A model generated the notes under the pieces. That model was given only the letters and a program-made list of their open reading frames with translations, did not search any database and had not been told where the DNA came from. Below are positions 23,992-32,450 of a stretch of 33,085 nt of DNA, piece by piece. Position 1 is the stretch's first letter; every line of letters starts with the position of its first letter. A program made the translations under genes and the position numbers. Origin of the DNA: an uncultured Actinomycetes bacterium (lineage in GTDB: Bacteria; Actinomycetota; Actinomycetes; Nanopelagicales; Nanopelagicaceae); the NCBI GenBank assembly GCA_903865885.1, contig CAIPLJ010000071.1:1-33085 (forward strand), read 5' to 3'.

Positions 23992-24849
23992 CTAAAGCGC
24001 TGAAATTAACTCGATTGCATCAGCGACCGATGTCACAAGTTCTGCAGCACGTTCGCCAATGAGGCGGTGACAGCCTTCAGATGATGGCGAATTAATTGGC
24101 CCAGGGATAGCCATCACAGGTCGCATCAGTTCTGCAGCATCTCGTGCTGTTCGCAGTGATCCGCTTCGGAATGCAGCTTCAACGACAAGTGTTGCTTGAG
24201 AAAGCGCTGCGATGAGTCGATTGCGAGTGAGGAAACGGTGAGGCATGGCTGGAACTCCTGGCATCACTTCAGAGACAATTGCTCCGTTCTCGCAGATTTC
24301 TTCAAATAACCTTGTATTACCTGCCGGATATTGCAGATCGATTCCTGATGCAATCACTGCAATAGTGCGGCCTTCTGCAACGAGTGCGCCGCGATGTGCG
24401 GCAGAATCAATTCCGTATGCTCCCCCACTTACTATGTCCCATTCGCGATCGACAAAACCTGCGGCAAAATCACCTGCGATACGAGTTCCATAGGGAGTTG
24501 GGTTACGTGTTCCGACAATCGCCAGAGATGGGTTTGAAAGCACGTCGGCATTTCCTTTAACGATGAGCCCGATTGGTGGCGATTCGAGTTCATCTACTCG
24601 AAGTGGCCAGTGCTGATCGCCCGGAATAATGAAGGTGCCGCCATTTTTCTCAATGGATTGAAATGAGGTCACACTTTCGAAGGCAGAGACTCTTTCGATA
24701 ACAGATGCGTGCTTGATTGAGTCATAACCATTGTTCTTTAATCGTTCATACACTGACTGGGCTCCACGTTCATTGATTTCGCGGGTCCAGAAAGGTGTAC
24801 CACCTTCAATGGCAGAGAAGAGAGCAAGGCGATATGCGCGTTCTTTCAT
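23992..24849 (-). CDS. dprA: DNA-processing protein DprA, short form
   Basis: The 285-residue protein contains the Rossmann-like DprA core from about residue 75: IVGTRNPTPYG (111-121), VSGGAYGIDSAAHRGAL, GIDLQYPAGN and FLTRNRLIAALSQATLVVEA. It loads RecA onto incoming single-stranded DNA during transformation. There is little room for the C-terminal winged-helix domain found in longer DprA proteins, so this is a short form. The ATG overlaps the comM stop (ATGA). No competence pilus genes are in the window. Confidence 0.92.
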   Translation of the reverse strand: MKERAYRLALFSAIEGGTPFWTREINERGAQSVYERLKNNGYDSIKHASVIERVSAFESVTSFQSIEKNGGTFIIPGDQHWPLRVDELESPPIGLIVKGNADVLSNPSLAIVGTRNPTPYGTRIAGDFAAGFVDREWDIVSGGAYGIDSAAHRGALVAEGRTIAVIASGIDLQYPAGNTRLFEEICENGAIVSEVMPGVPAMPHRFLTRNRLIAALSQATLVVEAAFRSGSLRTARDAAELMRPVMAIPGPINSPSSEGCHRLIGERAAELVTSVADAIELISAL

Positions 24850-26366
24850 AGTTCTGTCCCTTCGCGCAACGAGTGCGCACGTTGTACATCATCGAGATTT
24901 GGAACTGAGTGGCCTGCAAGATCTGCAAGAGTCCAGGACAGGCGAATAACTTTATGGAGTCCTCGTGCAGTAATGCGTTCGCGATCGAGTTCATCGTGAA
25001 GGAAGTTCATCGCTAGACGCTCTGGTCGATATTTTCCTCGTAGTTCGCGGCTCGGAATCTGTGCGTTGAGCTTCCACGAATCGTTACTAAAGCGAAGTGC
25101 AGCAGCTTGTCGCGCTTGTATAACTCGAGTTCGAATTTCACGGCTGCTCTCGCCGAGTTCAGTCTGAGCCATCTCAACCCGGCTTACGGGATCTACCTGT
25201 ACTCGCATATCGATGCGATCCATCAAAGGACCGGAAAGTTTTCCTAAATAGCGACGTACTTGAACTGAAGAACATGTGCAGTTGCGCCCCTTACCAGTGA
25301 ACTTTCCGCATGGACAAGGATTAGCAGCAAGTACCAAGAGAAAATGCGCCGGAAAAGTTATATTTCCAACGCTTCGCGTAATTGTTATCGTGCCTGATTC
25401 GAGAGGTTGTCGCAGTGAATCAAGAACTCCGATGGCACATTCGGGCGCTTCATCGATAAAGAGAACACCGTGATGTGCCAAACTGCATGCACCTGGTTTT
25501 ATGACATGTGACCCGCCGCCAACAATGGATGCACGCGATGCTGTGTGATGTGGAGAGACTATGGGTGCAACAAGTGACATTGGTGAACGAGTTCCGAACG
25601 CGCCGGATATCGAATGCACCGCAGTTACTTCAAGGGCTTGATCCACAGTCAGCGCAGGAAAGATAGTTGGAATTCGTGATGCAATCATTGTCTTGCCTGT
25701 TCCGGGTGGACCAATAAGCAAGAGATGGTGTCCCCCGCTTGCAGCAACTTCAGCAGCAAAGCGCGCTTTCAGTTGTCCTGCGACATCCGAAAAATCGAGA
25801 TACTCATCTATATCTGTTTGATCGAGATCAAGTTCCTGCGCGACAGGATGTTCGCCGGTTCGTCCCCACAGCAATACTTCTCGAAGATTTTCAAAGGTGG
25901 ATATGTGCATCTGCGTCATAAGCGCTGCCTCTGCGCGATTTGCAGCGGGAACGATGGCTCGAGTAATCCCAGATTTATATGCAGCAATCAGAGCAGGAAG
26001 TACGCCCCGAACAGAGCGAACTTTTCCATCGAGTGCGAGTTCGCCCAATACAACAGTTTGAGTAAATGGCTCTTGTGGGAGCGTGCCGTGTGCAATCAAA
26101 ATCGCGAGTGCAATTGATAGGTCAAAACTTGATCCACTCTTTGGCAACCAGGCTGGCGAGAGCGAAACCGTAACCTTTCGATTGGGCCAGGTTTCGCCGC
26201 AATTGGTAATAGCTGCTCGTACTCGATCACGCGACTCTTGAAGAGCGGCATCTGGTAAGCCAAGTAGTGAATACATAGGGATTCCATCAGAGATATCAAC
26301 TTCAATTTCAACCACACTGCCGGTAAGTCCAAGGAGTGCAACGCTCTGCGTCTGTCCAATTGTCAT
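24846..26366 (-). CDS. comM: ComM/YifB-type AAA ATPase (Mg-chelatase-like)
   Basis: The 506-residue protein has an N-terminal ribosomal-S5-like domain, Walker A GPPGTGKT (219-226), FIDEAPE as Walker B, NPCPCGKF with conserved cysteines, and a C-terminal helical domain ending in the HSLRE region. ComM of Vibrio is a hexameric helicase that promotes branch migration during integration of transforming DNA. The start overlaps the yraN stop (ATGA) and the end overlaps the dprA start, so yraN-comM-dprA is one operon, as in many bacteria. Confidence 0.94.
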   Translation of the reverse strand: MTIGQTQSVALLGLTGSVVEIEVDISDGIPMYSLLGLPDAALQESRDRVRAAITNCGETWPNRKVTVSLSPAWLPKSGSSFDLSIALAILIAHGTLPQEPFTQTVVLGELALDGKVRSVRGVLPALIAAYKSGITRAIVPAANRAEAALMTQMHISTFENLREVLLWGRTGEHPVAQELDLDQTDIDEYLDFSDVAGQLKARFAAEVAASGGHHLLLIGPPGTGKTMIASRIPTIFPALTVDQALEVTAVHSISGAFGTRSPMSLVAPIVSPHHTASRASIVGGGSHVIKPGACSLAHHGVLFIDEAPECAIGVLDSLRQPLESGTITITRSVGNITFPAHFLLVLAANPCPCGKFTGKGRNCTCSSVQVRRYLGKLSGPLMDRIDMRVQVDPVSRVEMAQTELGESSREIRTRVIQARQAAALRFSNDSWKLNAQIPSRELRGKYRPERLAMNFLHDELDRERITARGLHKVIRLSWTLADLAGHSVPNLDDVQRAHSLREGTEL

Positions 26367-26743
26367 AGGACACCGCCGCGATATTCAAGATTGTGTGTGC
26401 CGTCTGTTGCAATTACAACTGCCACGACATCAATACTGAATTCACATCCAAGACATCCGTGGGTTGCAAGCCAACCGAGTGCTAAACGCTGCATTCGATT
26501 GGCTTTATCGCGATTGATTGCTTCGAAGGGATGTCCAAATGCCAAGGAGCTTCGGGTCTTTACCTCAATAAAATGAAATATGCCATCAGCAGATAGGGAA
26601 ATTACATCTATCTCGCCCTCTCGAATTCGCCAATTACGATCGAGAATTTCATCGCCTCGTTCGGTTACATATCGAACCGTGACTTCTTCACCAAATGCTC
26701 CAGTGCGTTGTTTTGGGCCGGGTCTCTTTATCTTTGATGCCAT
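26363..26743 (-). CDS. yraN: YraN family protein (UPF0102), nuclease-like
   Basis: The 126-residue protein has the small endonuclease-like fold of UPF0102: GAFGEEVTVRY near the N-terminus, GEIDVIS (43-49) and FIEVKTRSS (58-66), the D/E-x-K pattern of PD-(D/E)XK proteins. Its function is not established. It is the first gene of the yraN-comM-dprA run. No ribosome site is seen; TACCCT (26756-26751) ends 7 nt before the ATG, so the mRNA is probably leaderless. Confidence 0.92.
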   Translation of the reverse strand: MASKIKRPGPKQRTGAFGEEVTVRYVTERGDEILDRNWRIREGEIDVISLSADGIFHFIEVKTRSSLAFGHPFEAINRDKANRMQRLALGWLATHGCLGCEFSIDVVAVVIATDGTHNLEYRGGVL

Positions 26744-26803
26744 GCGCGGCAGGGTAAGACTCCGATTGCAACTGCAAGTGAGAAATGTGAGCGGCTGTGG
26801 AAA

Positions 26804-27409
26804 CTATTTCAGAAGAGCCGCAATATTTGAGAAAGATTTGCGATGTTCTATACACGGGCCATGTTCTGCAAGCGCTGCTGTGTGCTTGGCGGTGATATAG
26901 CCCTTATGTTGGGCAAAGCCGTATTGAGGGTAGGTACCATCGAGTTCAATCATCATGCGATCTCGAGTTACCTTGGCGATAATCGATGCCGCGCTAATAG
27001 CAGTTACAACTTGATCGCCCTTCCACACTGCAACGTTTGGAATCGCAAGCCCTTCAATGGCATACCCATCAGTCAGGACATAGGCGGGTTCAATGGCAAG
27101 ACCTTTAACTGCGCGGCGCATTCCATCAAGGTTTGCGGCATGAACTCCGCGTTCATCAATTTCTGCAGGCGGCACAATAATCAAACTTACGCTTTCGGCG
27201 ATATTCATAATGACATCGAAGAGAATTTCTCGATTAGCTTCAGAGACTTCTTTGGAATCACGCACCTCTGATAATTCAGGTGCGGTTGGATCTTTCAAAA
27301 TAACAGCTGCAACAACGAGAGGGCCTGCACATGGTCCGCGACCTGCCTCATCGACTCCAGCAATAGGAGAAATGCCAGCGTTACGAAGAAGTTCTTCGAT
27401 CGCTTTCAT
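26804..27409 (-). CDS. rnhB: Ribonuclease HII
   Basis: The 201-residue protein has the RNase HII active-site motif GVDEAGRGPCAGP with Asp20 and Glu21, the later DSKEVSEANRE, ILTDG-like YVLTDGYAIEG and AISAASIIAKVTRDRMM. It cleaves the RNA strand at single ribonucleotides in DNA. It begins 9 nt after the lepB stop, so it shares the lepB transcript. The 60-bp gap to yraN holds the probable yraN promoter and no terminator I can recognise. Confidence 0.94.
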   Translation of the reverse strand: MKAIEELLRNAGISPIAGVDEAGRGPCAGPLVVAAVILKDPTAPELSEVRDSKEVSEANREILFDVIMNIAESVSLIIVPPAEIDERGVHAANLDGMRRAVKGLAIEPAYVLTDGYAIEGLAIPNVAVWKGDQVVTAISAASIIAKVTRDRMMIELDGTYPQYGFAQHKGYITAKHTAALAEHGPCIEHRKSFSNIAALLK

Positions 27410-27418
27410 AACTGCTAA

Positions 27419-28072
27419 TTACTTAATGGGGTTCTGATTAGGAACTAGGCCAATGTGTTTAAGCGGCCAAATAATTGAAAAGACGCGACCTGTAATTCGC
27501 GAGACCGGAACAAATCCATTATTGACATCATCCTGGTGATAGCGAGAGTCAGCAGATGCACCGCGATGATCGCCCATTACCCAGACCTTGCCTTCAGGAA
27601 CTGTAACGTTGAAGTCCATCTCGCTCGGTTTATTTCCGGCAAAGATATATGGCTCTACTGAAGATTTTCCATTGATTTCAAGAGCACCAGTCTTAGAACA
27701 ACAAACGATGTGATCGCCTGCAACGCCAATAACGCGCTTTACAAGATATTGCTTTGCCGGATTTGGAAGAACTCCAACAGCCACAAATCCTTCTTTAATC
27801 TTTGCTAATACTTTATTTTCAGTGCTTGGATACGGCTCTGGTAACCAATTAGCTGGATCGCGAAATACGACGACATCTCCGCGGTGAATTGCACTCGAAA
27901 TAAATGGAACTTTATTTACTGCAACGCGATCATTGATTTGAAGCGTGTTCTCCATAGAACCTGATGGAATAAAGAAGAACTGCACCAGGAAAGTCTTGAT
28001 GATCAGAGATACGGCGAGCGCAACGATTACAAGAACCGGGAACTCGCGAAGGAGTGAACCCTTGCGCGACAT
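27419..28072 (-). CDS. lepB: Signal peptidase I
   Basis: The 217-residue protein has one N-terminal membrane helix (about 12-34), followed by the catalytic motif FIPSGSMENTL with nucleophile Ser39 and the general base Lys112 in YLVKRVIG. VMGDHRGASADSR is the third conserved box. It cuts signal peptides from proteins exported by Sec and Tat. It starts 14 nt after the rplS stop and precedes rnhB, the usual bacterial order rplS-lepB-rnhB-yraN-comM-dprA. No ribosome site is obvious. Confidence 0.94.
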   Translation of the reverse strand: MSRKGSLLREFPVLVIVALAVSLIIKTFLVQFFFIPSGSMENTLQINDRVAVNKVPFISSAIHRGDVVVFRDPANWLPEPYPSTENKVLAKIKEGFVAVGVLPNPAKQYLVKRVIGVAGDHIVCCSKTGALEINGKSSVEPYIFAGNKPSEMDFNVTVPEGKVWVMGDHRGASADSRYHQDDVNNGFVPVSRITGRVFSIIWPLKHIGLVPNQNPIK

Positions 28073-28086
28073 GAAGGAGAGGGAAG

Positions 28087-28623
28087 TTACTCTGGCTTGT
28101 CTTCGGTAACAGCTTCGGTTACTACGACATCTTCTGTAGTCACAACTTCAGCTGGAACCTCTGCCGCAACTTCAACCGCAGCTGGCTCGGACACAACCAC
28201 TGGTGCTTCTTCAATAACAGGTGCCGCAATAACTTCCGCAACAGGTGTTGAAAGAATTCCATCGCCGTAACCAACAACGCCATCACGCTTTTCGCGAATC
28301 TTTGCAGCCTTACCGCGAAGATCGCGGAGGTAGTAGAGCTTTGCACGACGAACATCGCCCTTAGTAACAAGTTCGATCTTCTCAATAACTGGAGTGTGTA
28401 CTGGGAATGTGCGCTCTACGCCAACGCCGTAAGAGACCTTACGGATTGTGAAAGTTTCGCGGACTCCATCGCCTTGGCGACCGATAACGATTCCCTGGAA
28501 TACCTGAAGACGTGACTTGCTACCTTCGATAACACGGACGTGAATCTTGAGCTCATCGCCTGCGCGGAACTGTGGGATGTCCTTACGAAGTGAGGCTGCA
28601 TCTACGACGTCGAGAATGTTCAT
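28087..28623 (-). CDS. rplS: 50S ribosomal protein L19 with a long C-terminal tail
   Basis: Residues 1-113 are ordinary L19 (QFRAGDELKIHVRVIEGSK, RLQVFQGIVIGRQG, KLYYLRDLRGKAAKI), which sits at the 30S-50S interface. The usual protein ends about there; this one runs on for about 65 residues that are rich in Ala, Val, Glu, Pro and Thr, acidic, low in complexity and without a predicted fold. The DNA stays in frame with similar composition, so it looks genuine rather than a frameshift. AGGA lies about 8 nt before the ATG. It heads the rplS-lepB-rnhB transcript. Confidence 0.93.
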   Translation of the reverse strand: MNILDVVDAASLRKDIPQFRAGDELKIHVRVIEGSKSRLQVFQGIVIGRQGDGVRETFTIRKVSYGVGVERTFPVHTPVIEKIELVTKGDVRRAKLYYLRDLRGKAAKIREKRDGVVGYGDGILSTPVAEVIAAPVIEEAPVVVSEPAAVEVAAEVPAEVVTTEDVVVTEAVTEDKPE

Positions 28624-28742
28624 GGTTATTCCTGTTCATTACCAAATTAACTTGCGCTAATTGAGCACGGTATCGCCGTGCAGACTGCGTATCTTGCCAC
28701 AGAAGGGGGGCCAGACGTAAATCGGCTAATCTAGGGTAGAAA
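28624..28742 (-). promoter_or_regulatory. Leader region of rplS with a 6-bp hairpin
   Basis: The 119-bp gap between the suhB-like gene and rplS holds a hairpin, GCACGG (28665-28670) pairing with CCGTGC (28676-28681) around a 5-nt loop. No U-run follows it on the minus strand. It may be part of an untranslated leader of rplS or a weak end signal for the upstream gene. The rplS ribosome site is AGGA, complement at about 28632-28635. No known r-protein leader could be recognised by eye. Confidence 0.3.
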
Positions 28743-29507
28743 TTACGCGTGGAGATTGAGGAAGGATTCAAGCTCTGCATAGAGGGTCGATCCCGCCGCA
28801 AGGGTGGTCATATAGGGCGCTTGGCCATAGAGACCAAAACGTGCACCTGCCTCGGTGGCAACCAAACTCGCTGCAGCCCAATCCCACTCTTTGAGTCCAT
28901 CTTCGTAATACGCATCCAACGCGCCCATTGCAACGTGACAGATATCAACTGCTGCTGCTCCATTGCGGCGAATATCTCGAATAATTGGAAGCATCCGTCC
29001 AACGTTCTCAATCTGGCGAATGCGATGTGAAACATCGTATTGAAAACCAGTTCCGATAAACGCTCGGTTTAACTCAATAGGTTCGTTTACCTTTATTTTT
29101 TTACCATTAAAAAATGCGCCGCCACCTCGAGTTGCCCACCAGGTTGAATTGATTGTGGGCGCAGTAACGACTCCGACAACTGAGCCCTCACTATCTTTGG
29201 CCGCGATAGAGACATTCCACCCAGGTAATCCATAGAAATAATTGACGGTTCCATCGAGTGGATCAATAACCCAAGTGATTCCGGACTTACTTTCGATTGC
29301 AGCACCTTCTTCGCCGATCATTCCATCATCGGGGCGGGCTGCAAGAAGTGATTGCACGATAAATTTTTCGGCCTTTTTATCCATCTGAGTGACGATATCG
29401 ATGGCGGTGGACTTCTCTTCGATTTCGAATGCGGGAGGGCGATCCATCAGCAGGGCGCCTGCATCTGCCCCTACCTTTCGCGCTAATTCGAGCAACTCCT
29501 CATACAT
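28743..29507 (-). CDS. suhB: Inositol monophosphatase family protein
   Basis: The 254-residue protein has the lithium-sensitive phosphatase metal-site motifs: GEEG (GMIGEEGAAIE), WVIDPLDGTVNYFYGLP and the late EWDWAAASLVATEAGA. Family members hydrolyse inositol 1-phosphate; in actinobacteria the candidate roles are inositol supply for mycothiol or phosphatidylinositol, histidinol phosphatase, or fructose bisphosphatase. The sequence does not decide between these. The ATG at 29507 lacks a ribosome site, and TAGACT (29519-29514) ends 6 nt before it. It is divergent from sepH, 62 bp apart. Confidence 0.9.
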   Translation of the reverse strand: MYEELLELARKVGADAGALLMDRPPAFEIEEKSTAIDIVTQMDKKAEKFIVQSLLAARPDDGMIGEEGAAIESKSGITWVIDPLDGTVNYFYGLPGWNVSIAAKDSEGSVVGVVTAPTINSTWWATRGGGAFFNGKKIKVNEPIELNRAFIGTGFQYDVSHRIRQIENVGRMLPIIRDIRRNGAAAVDICHVAMGALDAYYEDGLKEWDWAAASLVATEAGARFGLYGQAPYMTTLAAGSTLYAELESFLNLHA

Positions 29508-29569
29508 AAGTGAAGTCTAAAGGGTCTAACTCTCGAGAAAATACCACCCCATCGGATATTCTCACCCTC
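29508..29569. promoter_or_regulatory. Divergent leaderless promoters of suhB and sepH
   Basis: TAGACT on the minus strand (29519-29514) ends 6 nt before the suhB ATG, and TATTCT on the plus strand (29557-29562) ends 7 nt before the sepH ATG. Neither gene has a ribosome site. An in-frame GTG for sepH at 29510 exists but would lie in the suhB promoter. Confidence 0.5.
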
Positions 29570-30406
29570 ATGAGTGAGCTTCGATTTACCGGCAAGTCTG
29601 AAGATGGAAACCATCTCGCACTTGTCGATGGCGAGGGGAATAATTTTTCAGTTCGTATCAGTGACACTCTTCGCGCCACAGTAAATCAGCCGCGACTCTC
29701 ATCTGTTCCTTCATCTGATGCAGTCGAGACAATCTCTGTCAAAGAGATACAACGACGTCTTCGCGCAGGTGAAAGCTTCGAACAGATTGCTCGTGAAGGT
29801 CAGACTACTGTCGATAAAATTGAGCGTTTCTCTGGCCCGATCATGCAAGAGCGCGAATACATTCTTGCGCGTGCACGCGAATTAGTAATGCGCAAAGATG
29901 CTCATCGCGCAGACCTTACTTTTGTTGAAGTTGTGCAATCAAAACTTGCACCACGTGGGGTCGATACAGATCAAATTTCCTGGAACACCTGGCGCCTGCT
30001 CGATGGCACATGGCATATCGAACTTCACTATCCCAATCGTGATGGAAATGGTCTTGCTACTTGGATCTTCGATCTTGCGCGTCGCGCACTCGATGCCGCA
30101 GATGACAATGGCGCTTGGCTTATCGACGAAGATGCCCCAGTTCGCGTTATGACTCCTGGCATCATTCACTCCGAGCAATCACACCCTTCACGTCTTGAAG
30201 AACCAAAGAGTGATGCGCAGATTCCTCGCATTGCAGATCTCTTTGAAGAGCCAGAAGTCAAAGCTGAGACCCCGCGCCTTGCCGTGATTCGTGAAGCGCC
30301 ATCAGTGACAGATTCTCAAGATGGAATCACAGCACGCGCCAAAGTGCCTTCGTGGGATGAAATTATGTTTGGCCGTAAATCAGAAGAGCTACCTGAAGAT
30401 AATTAA
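29570..30406 (+). CDS. sepH: Septation protein SepH
   Basis: The 278-residue protein fits the actinobacterial SepH family (DUF3071). A short N-terminal beta region (MSELRFTG, LALVDGEGNNFSVRI) is followed by a helix-turn-helix at about 55-90 (SVKEIQRRLRAGESFEQIAR) and the conserved FSGPIMQEREYILARARE. A long, less conserved C-terminal half ends at GRKSEELPEDN. SepH binds and stimulates FtsZ assembly in Streptomyces and mycobacteria. ATG 29570 is chosen over GTG 29510 from the family N-terminus and the -10 spacing. It ends 1 nt before the opposing phosphodiesterase gene. Confidence 0.9.
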   Translation: MSELRFTGKSEDGNHLALVDGEGNNFSVRISDTLRATVNQPRLSSVPSSDAVETISVKEIQRRLRAGESFEQIAREGQTTVDKIERFSGPIMQEREYILARARELVMRKDAHRADLTFVEVVQSKLAPRGVDTDQISWNTWRLLDGTWHIELHYPNRDGNGLATWIFDLARRALDAADDNGAWLIDEDAPVRVMTPGIIHSEQSHPSRLEEPKSDAQIPRIADLFEEPEVKAETPRLAVIREAPSVTDSQDGITARAKVPSWDEIMFGRKSEELPEDN

Positions 30407-30407
30407 A

Positions 30408-31505
30408 TTACTTCTGCGCCGTAAGCAATGGCACAGAACTTTCAATAGCTGAATCTCCGCCGTGATGGCCAATCATTGCGCCCTCTTTATCGCTGCGCTC
30501 TGGATCGAGTAGAACAATATTCTCTTGGGCAATCGCAATCACATCTCCTGCGCGCTCTGATGCATCCAGTGAAACCTTCGACCCAAAGAGACCTGCATCT
30601 ATTGCACTCTGTCGCGTATGCATCCTTACCTTTGATCCCAATGCAGATTCCCAACGTGAGACGACTTCAGATGCTGAATTAGGGTTTGCTGCACTTAGAT
30701 AGAGATGACGTGCTCGTGGTTCGCCGGCGATTACTGCAATATCTTTCAGCAAATCGTTTTCCTGTCCAAGAATGATCTTCTCCCCAACATTGATCATTCC
30801 GTGATCGGCTGTCAGCCAGATACGTGTGCCCGTAGGAACTTTTGCAATGAGATCTGCCGCAAGTTGATCTACCGCGCCAAGGGCTGCAAGCCATTTATCT
30901 GACCCAACGCCATCTGAATGACCAGCAGAATCTAAATCGTTTACATAGAGATAGACAAAAGATGGTGATTGCGACAGCGCAGAAATTGTCTCTGAGATTA
31001 AATCTGGTGCGATATTGGCGCCCTTGTAGTGAGCCCCGCGAAATACCGCACGAGTAAATCCTGTATTTTCATAGCGCTTGGCTGCAACATGTGTTGTTGT
31101 AATTCCAGCAGCTACCGCGCGTTCAAAGAGTGTAGGAACTGGTTGCCACATCACCGGATCTACGCGTTCATCCCACTTGAGCGTATTGAGAATGCGACCA
31201 CCACTACGCGGAACTTGCACCGTATAGCCGAGCATTCCATGTGCACCAGGCATTTCACCTGTTGTCAGCGTTGCAAGGCTTGTCGCAGTCGTGCTGGGGA
31301 AAGACGTTGTAACACTTCCTCGAGATTGCATACGTGCAAGTGTGGGAGCTGCATCTGCGAACTGAGTCAGAACATCGGCACCAAGTCCATCGACGAGAAA
31401 GAGAATTTCGCGACCTGTGGGACTTTCACCACAGTTGATTGAATCCTGCGCAGTCGTTAAACCCAAACTCGAGAAGATTGAAGGCATGATTTGCGACAAA
31501 TGCAC
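30408..31505 (-). CDS. Alkaline phosphatase superfamily phosphodiesterase / nucleotide pyrophosphatase
   Basis: The 365-residue protein has the metal-binding LFLVDGLG (Asp39), the nucleophile region FPSTTATSLATL with the catalytic Thr within 72-75, GAHGMLGY, YVNDLDSAGH, WLTADHGM and IGHHGGD. This is the type I phosphodiesterase/NPP group of the alkaline phosphatase superfamily. No signal peptide is evident, so it probably acts in the cytoplasm; the substrate is unknown. The GTG at 31505 is preferred weakly (GAAGAT at 31517-31512 lies 6 nt upstream); ATG 31487 is the alternative. It is divergent from psuG, and cleavage of nucleotides there is only a contextual idea. Confidence 0.85.
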   Translation of the reverse strand: MHLSQIMPSIFSSLGLTTAQDSINCGESPTGREILFLVDGLGADVLTQFADAAPTLARMQSRGSVTTSFPSTTATSLATLTTGEMPGAHGMLGYTVQVPRSGGRILNTLKWDERVDPVMWQPVPTLFERAVAAGITTTHVAAKRYENTGFTRAVFRGAHYKGANIAPDLISETISALSQSPSFVYLYVNDLDSAGHSDGVGSDKWLAALGAVDQLAADLIAKVPTGTRIWLTADHGMINVGEKIILGQENDLLKDIAVIAGEPRARHLYLSAANPNSASEVVSRWESALGSKVRMHTRQSAIDAGLFGSKVSLDASERAGDVIAIAQENIVLLDPERSDKEGAMIGHHGGDSAIESSVPLLTAQK

Positions 31506-31524
31506 AGCCCTATCTTCTCACGAG

Positions 31525-31530
31525 TATTGT
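31525..31530 (+). promoter_or_regulatory. Candidate -10 element (TATTGT) for psuG
   Basis: TATTGT ends 7 nt before the psuG ATG, with no ribosome site between. This fits leaderless transcription. Confidence 0.4.
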
Positions 31531-31537
31531 TGCCACC

Positions 31538-32446
31538 ATGAACTCGTATGAATTCGTTCCATCGCCAGAGGTTGCTGCAGCCCTTGCCTCAGGAAAGCCA
31601 GTTGTTGCACTTGAATCAACGATTATTAGCCACGGCCTTCCTCGCCCTTCAAATCTTGAGGTAGCGCGCGAAGTCGAATCCATTGTTCGAGCACATGGTG
31701 CAACACCTGCCACTATTGCAATTCTCGATGGCAAGGTATGTATCGGACTTACAGATGAACAACTTATTGCTATTGCGAATCGAGATGACATCGCTAAAGC
31801 TTCAAGCCGAGATTTAGCAATCATCACTGCGACAGGAAAATCTGCTGCAACCACTGTTGCTGCTACTGCTCATCTTGCAGTCTTAGCTGGCATTCATATC
31901 TTTGCTACAGGTGGACTCGGTGGCGTACATCGTGGAGCCAATGAATCATTCGATGAATCCGCAGATCTGACTGCGCTCTCTGACCTCGATATCACCGTCG
32001 TCTGCGCGGGAGTTAAATCAATCCTTGATGTCGGAGCGACTTTAGAAAGACTTGAAACCCTTGCTATCGGCTTGGTCGGTTATAAGACCACTCACTTCCC
32101 CGGTTTCTATCTCACAGACTCCGGTTTTACTATCGAACATCAAGTGAATTCAGCAGATGAGATTGCTCAGATCATTAAAGCTCGTCACGCTCTGAAGACT
32201 GACCTACATGCGCTCATTGTTGCCAATCCAGTTCTCAAAGAGATGGATCGCACCCGTCACGATGTAATTCTCAAGAGTGGACTCGCAGGGGCGGCTAAGA
32301 ATGGAATTATCGGTAAAGCTGTTACGCCTTACTTACTTGAGCATTTCCATACAGCATCTGAAGGTGAATCACTCAAGGTCAATATTGAGATCATTAAATC
32401 CAACTCTGCGCTGGCAGCCGATATCGCTGTTGCGGTAGCTAAGTAG
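31538..32446 (+). CDS. psuG: Pseudouridine-5'-phosphate glycosidase
   Basis: The 302-residue protein shows the PsuG signatures ALESTIISHGLPRP (25-38), ITATGKSAATTVAAT and FATGGLGGVHRGANESFDESADL. Residues matching the E. coli active site are Glu26, Lys87, Asp143 and Lys160. It reversibly splits pseudouridine 5'-phosphate into uracil and ribose 5-phosphate, so that modified RNA nucleosides can be recycled. A PfkB-type kinase gene follows after 4 nt and probably supplies its substrate, the normal psuG-psuK pairing. Confidence 0.94.
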   Translation: MNSYEFVPSPEVAAALASGKPVVALESTIISHGLPRPSNLEVAREVESIVRAHGATPATIAILDGKVCIGLTDEQLIAIANRDDIAKASSRDLAIITATGKSAATTVAATAHLAVLAGIHIFATGGLGGVHRGANESFDESADLTALSDLDITVVCAGVKSILDVGATLERLETLAIGLVGYKTTHFPGFYLTDSGFTIEHQVNSADEIAQIIKARHALKTDLHALIVANPVLKEMDRTRHDVILKSGLAGAAKNGIIGKAVTPYLLEHFHTASEGESLKVNIEIIKSNSALAADIAVAVAK

Positions 32447-32450
32447 ATCT

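Noticed and set aside
28665..28681. Hairpin before rplS as a Rho-independent terminator
   Set aside because: The 6-bp stem is sound but no T-run follows it on the minus strand.
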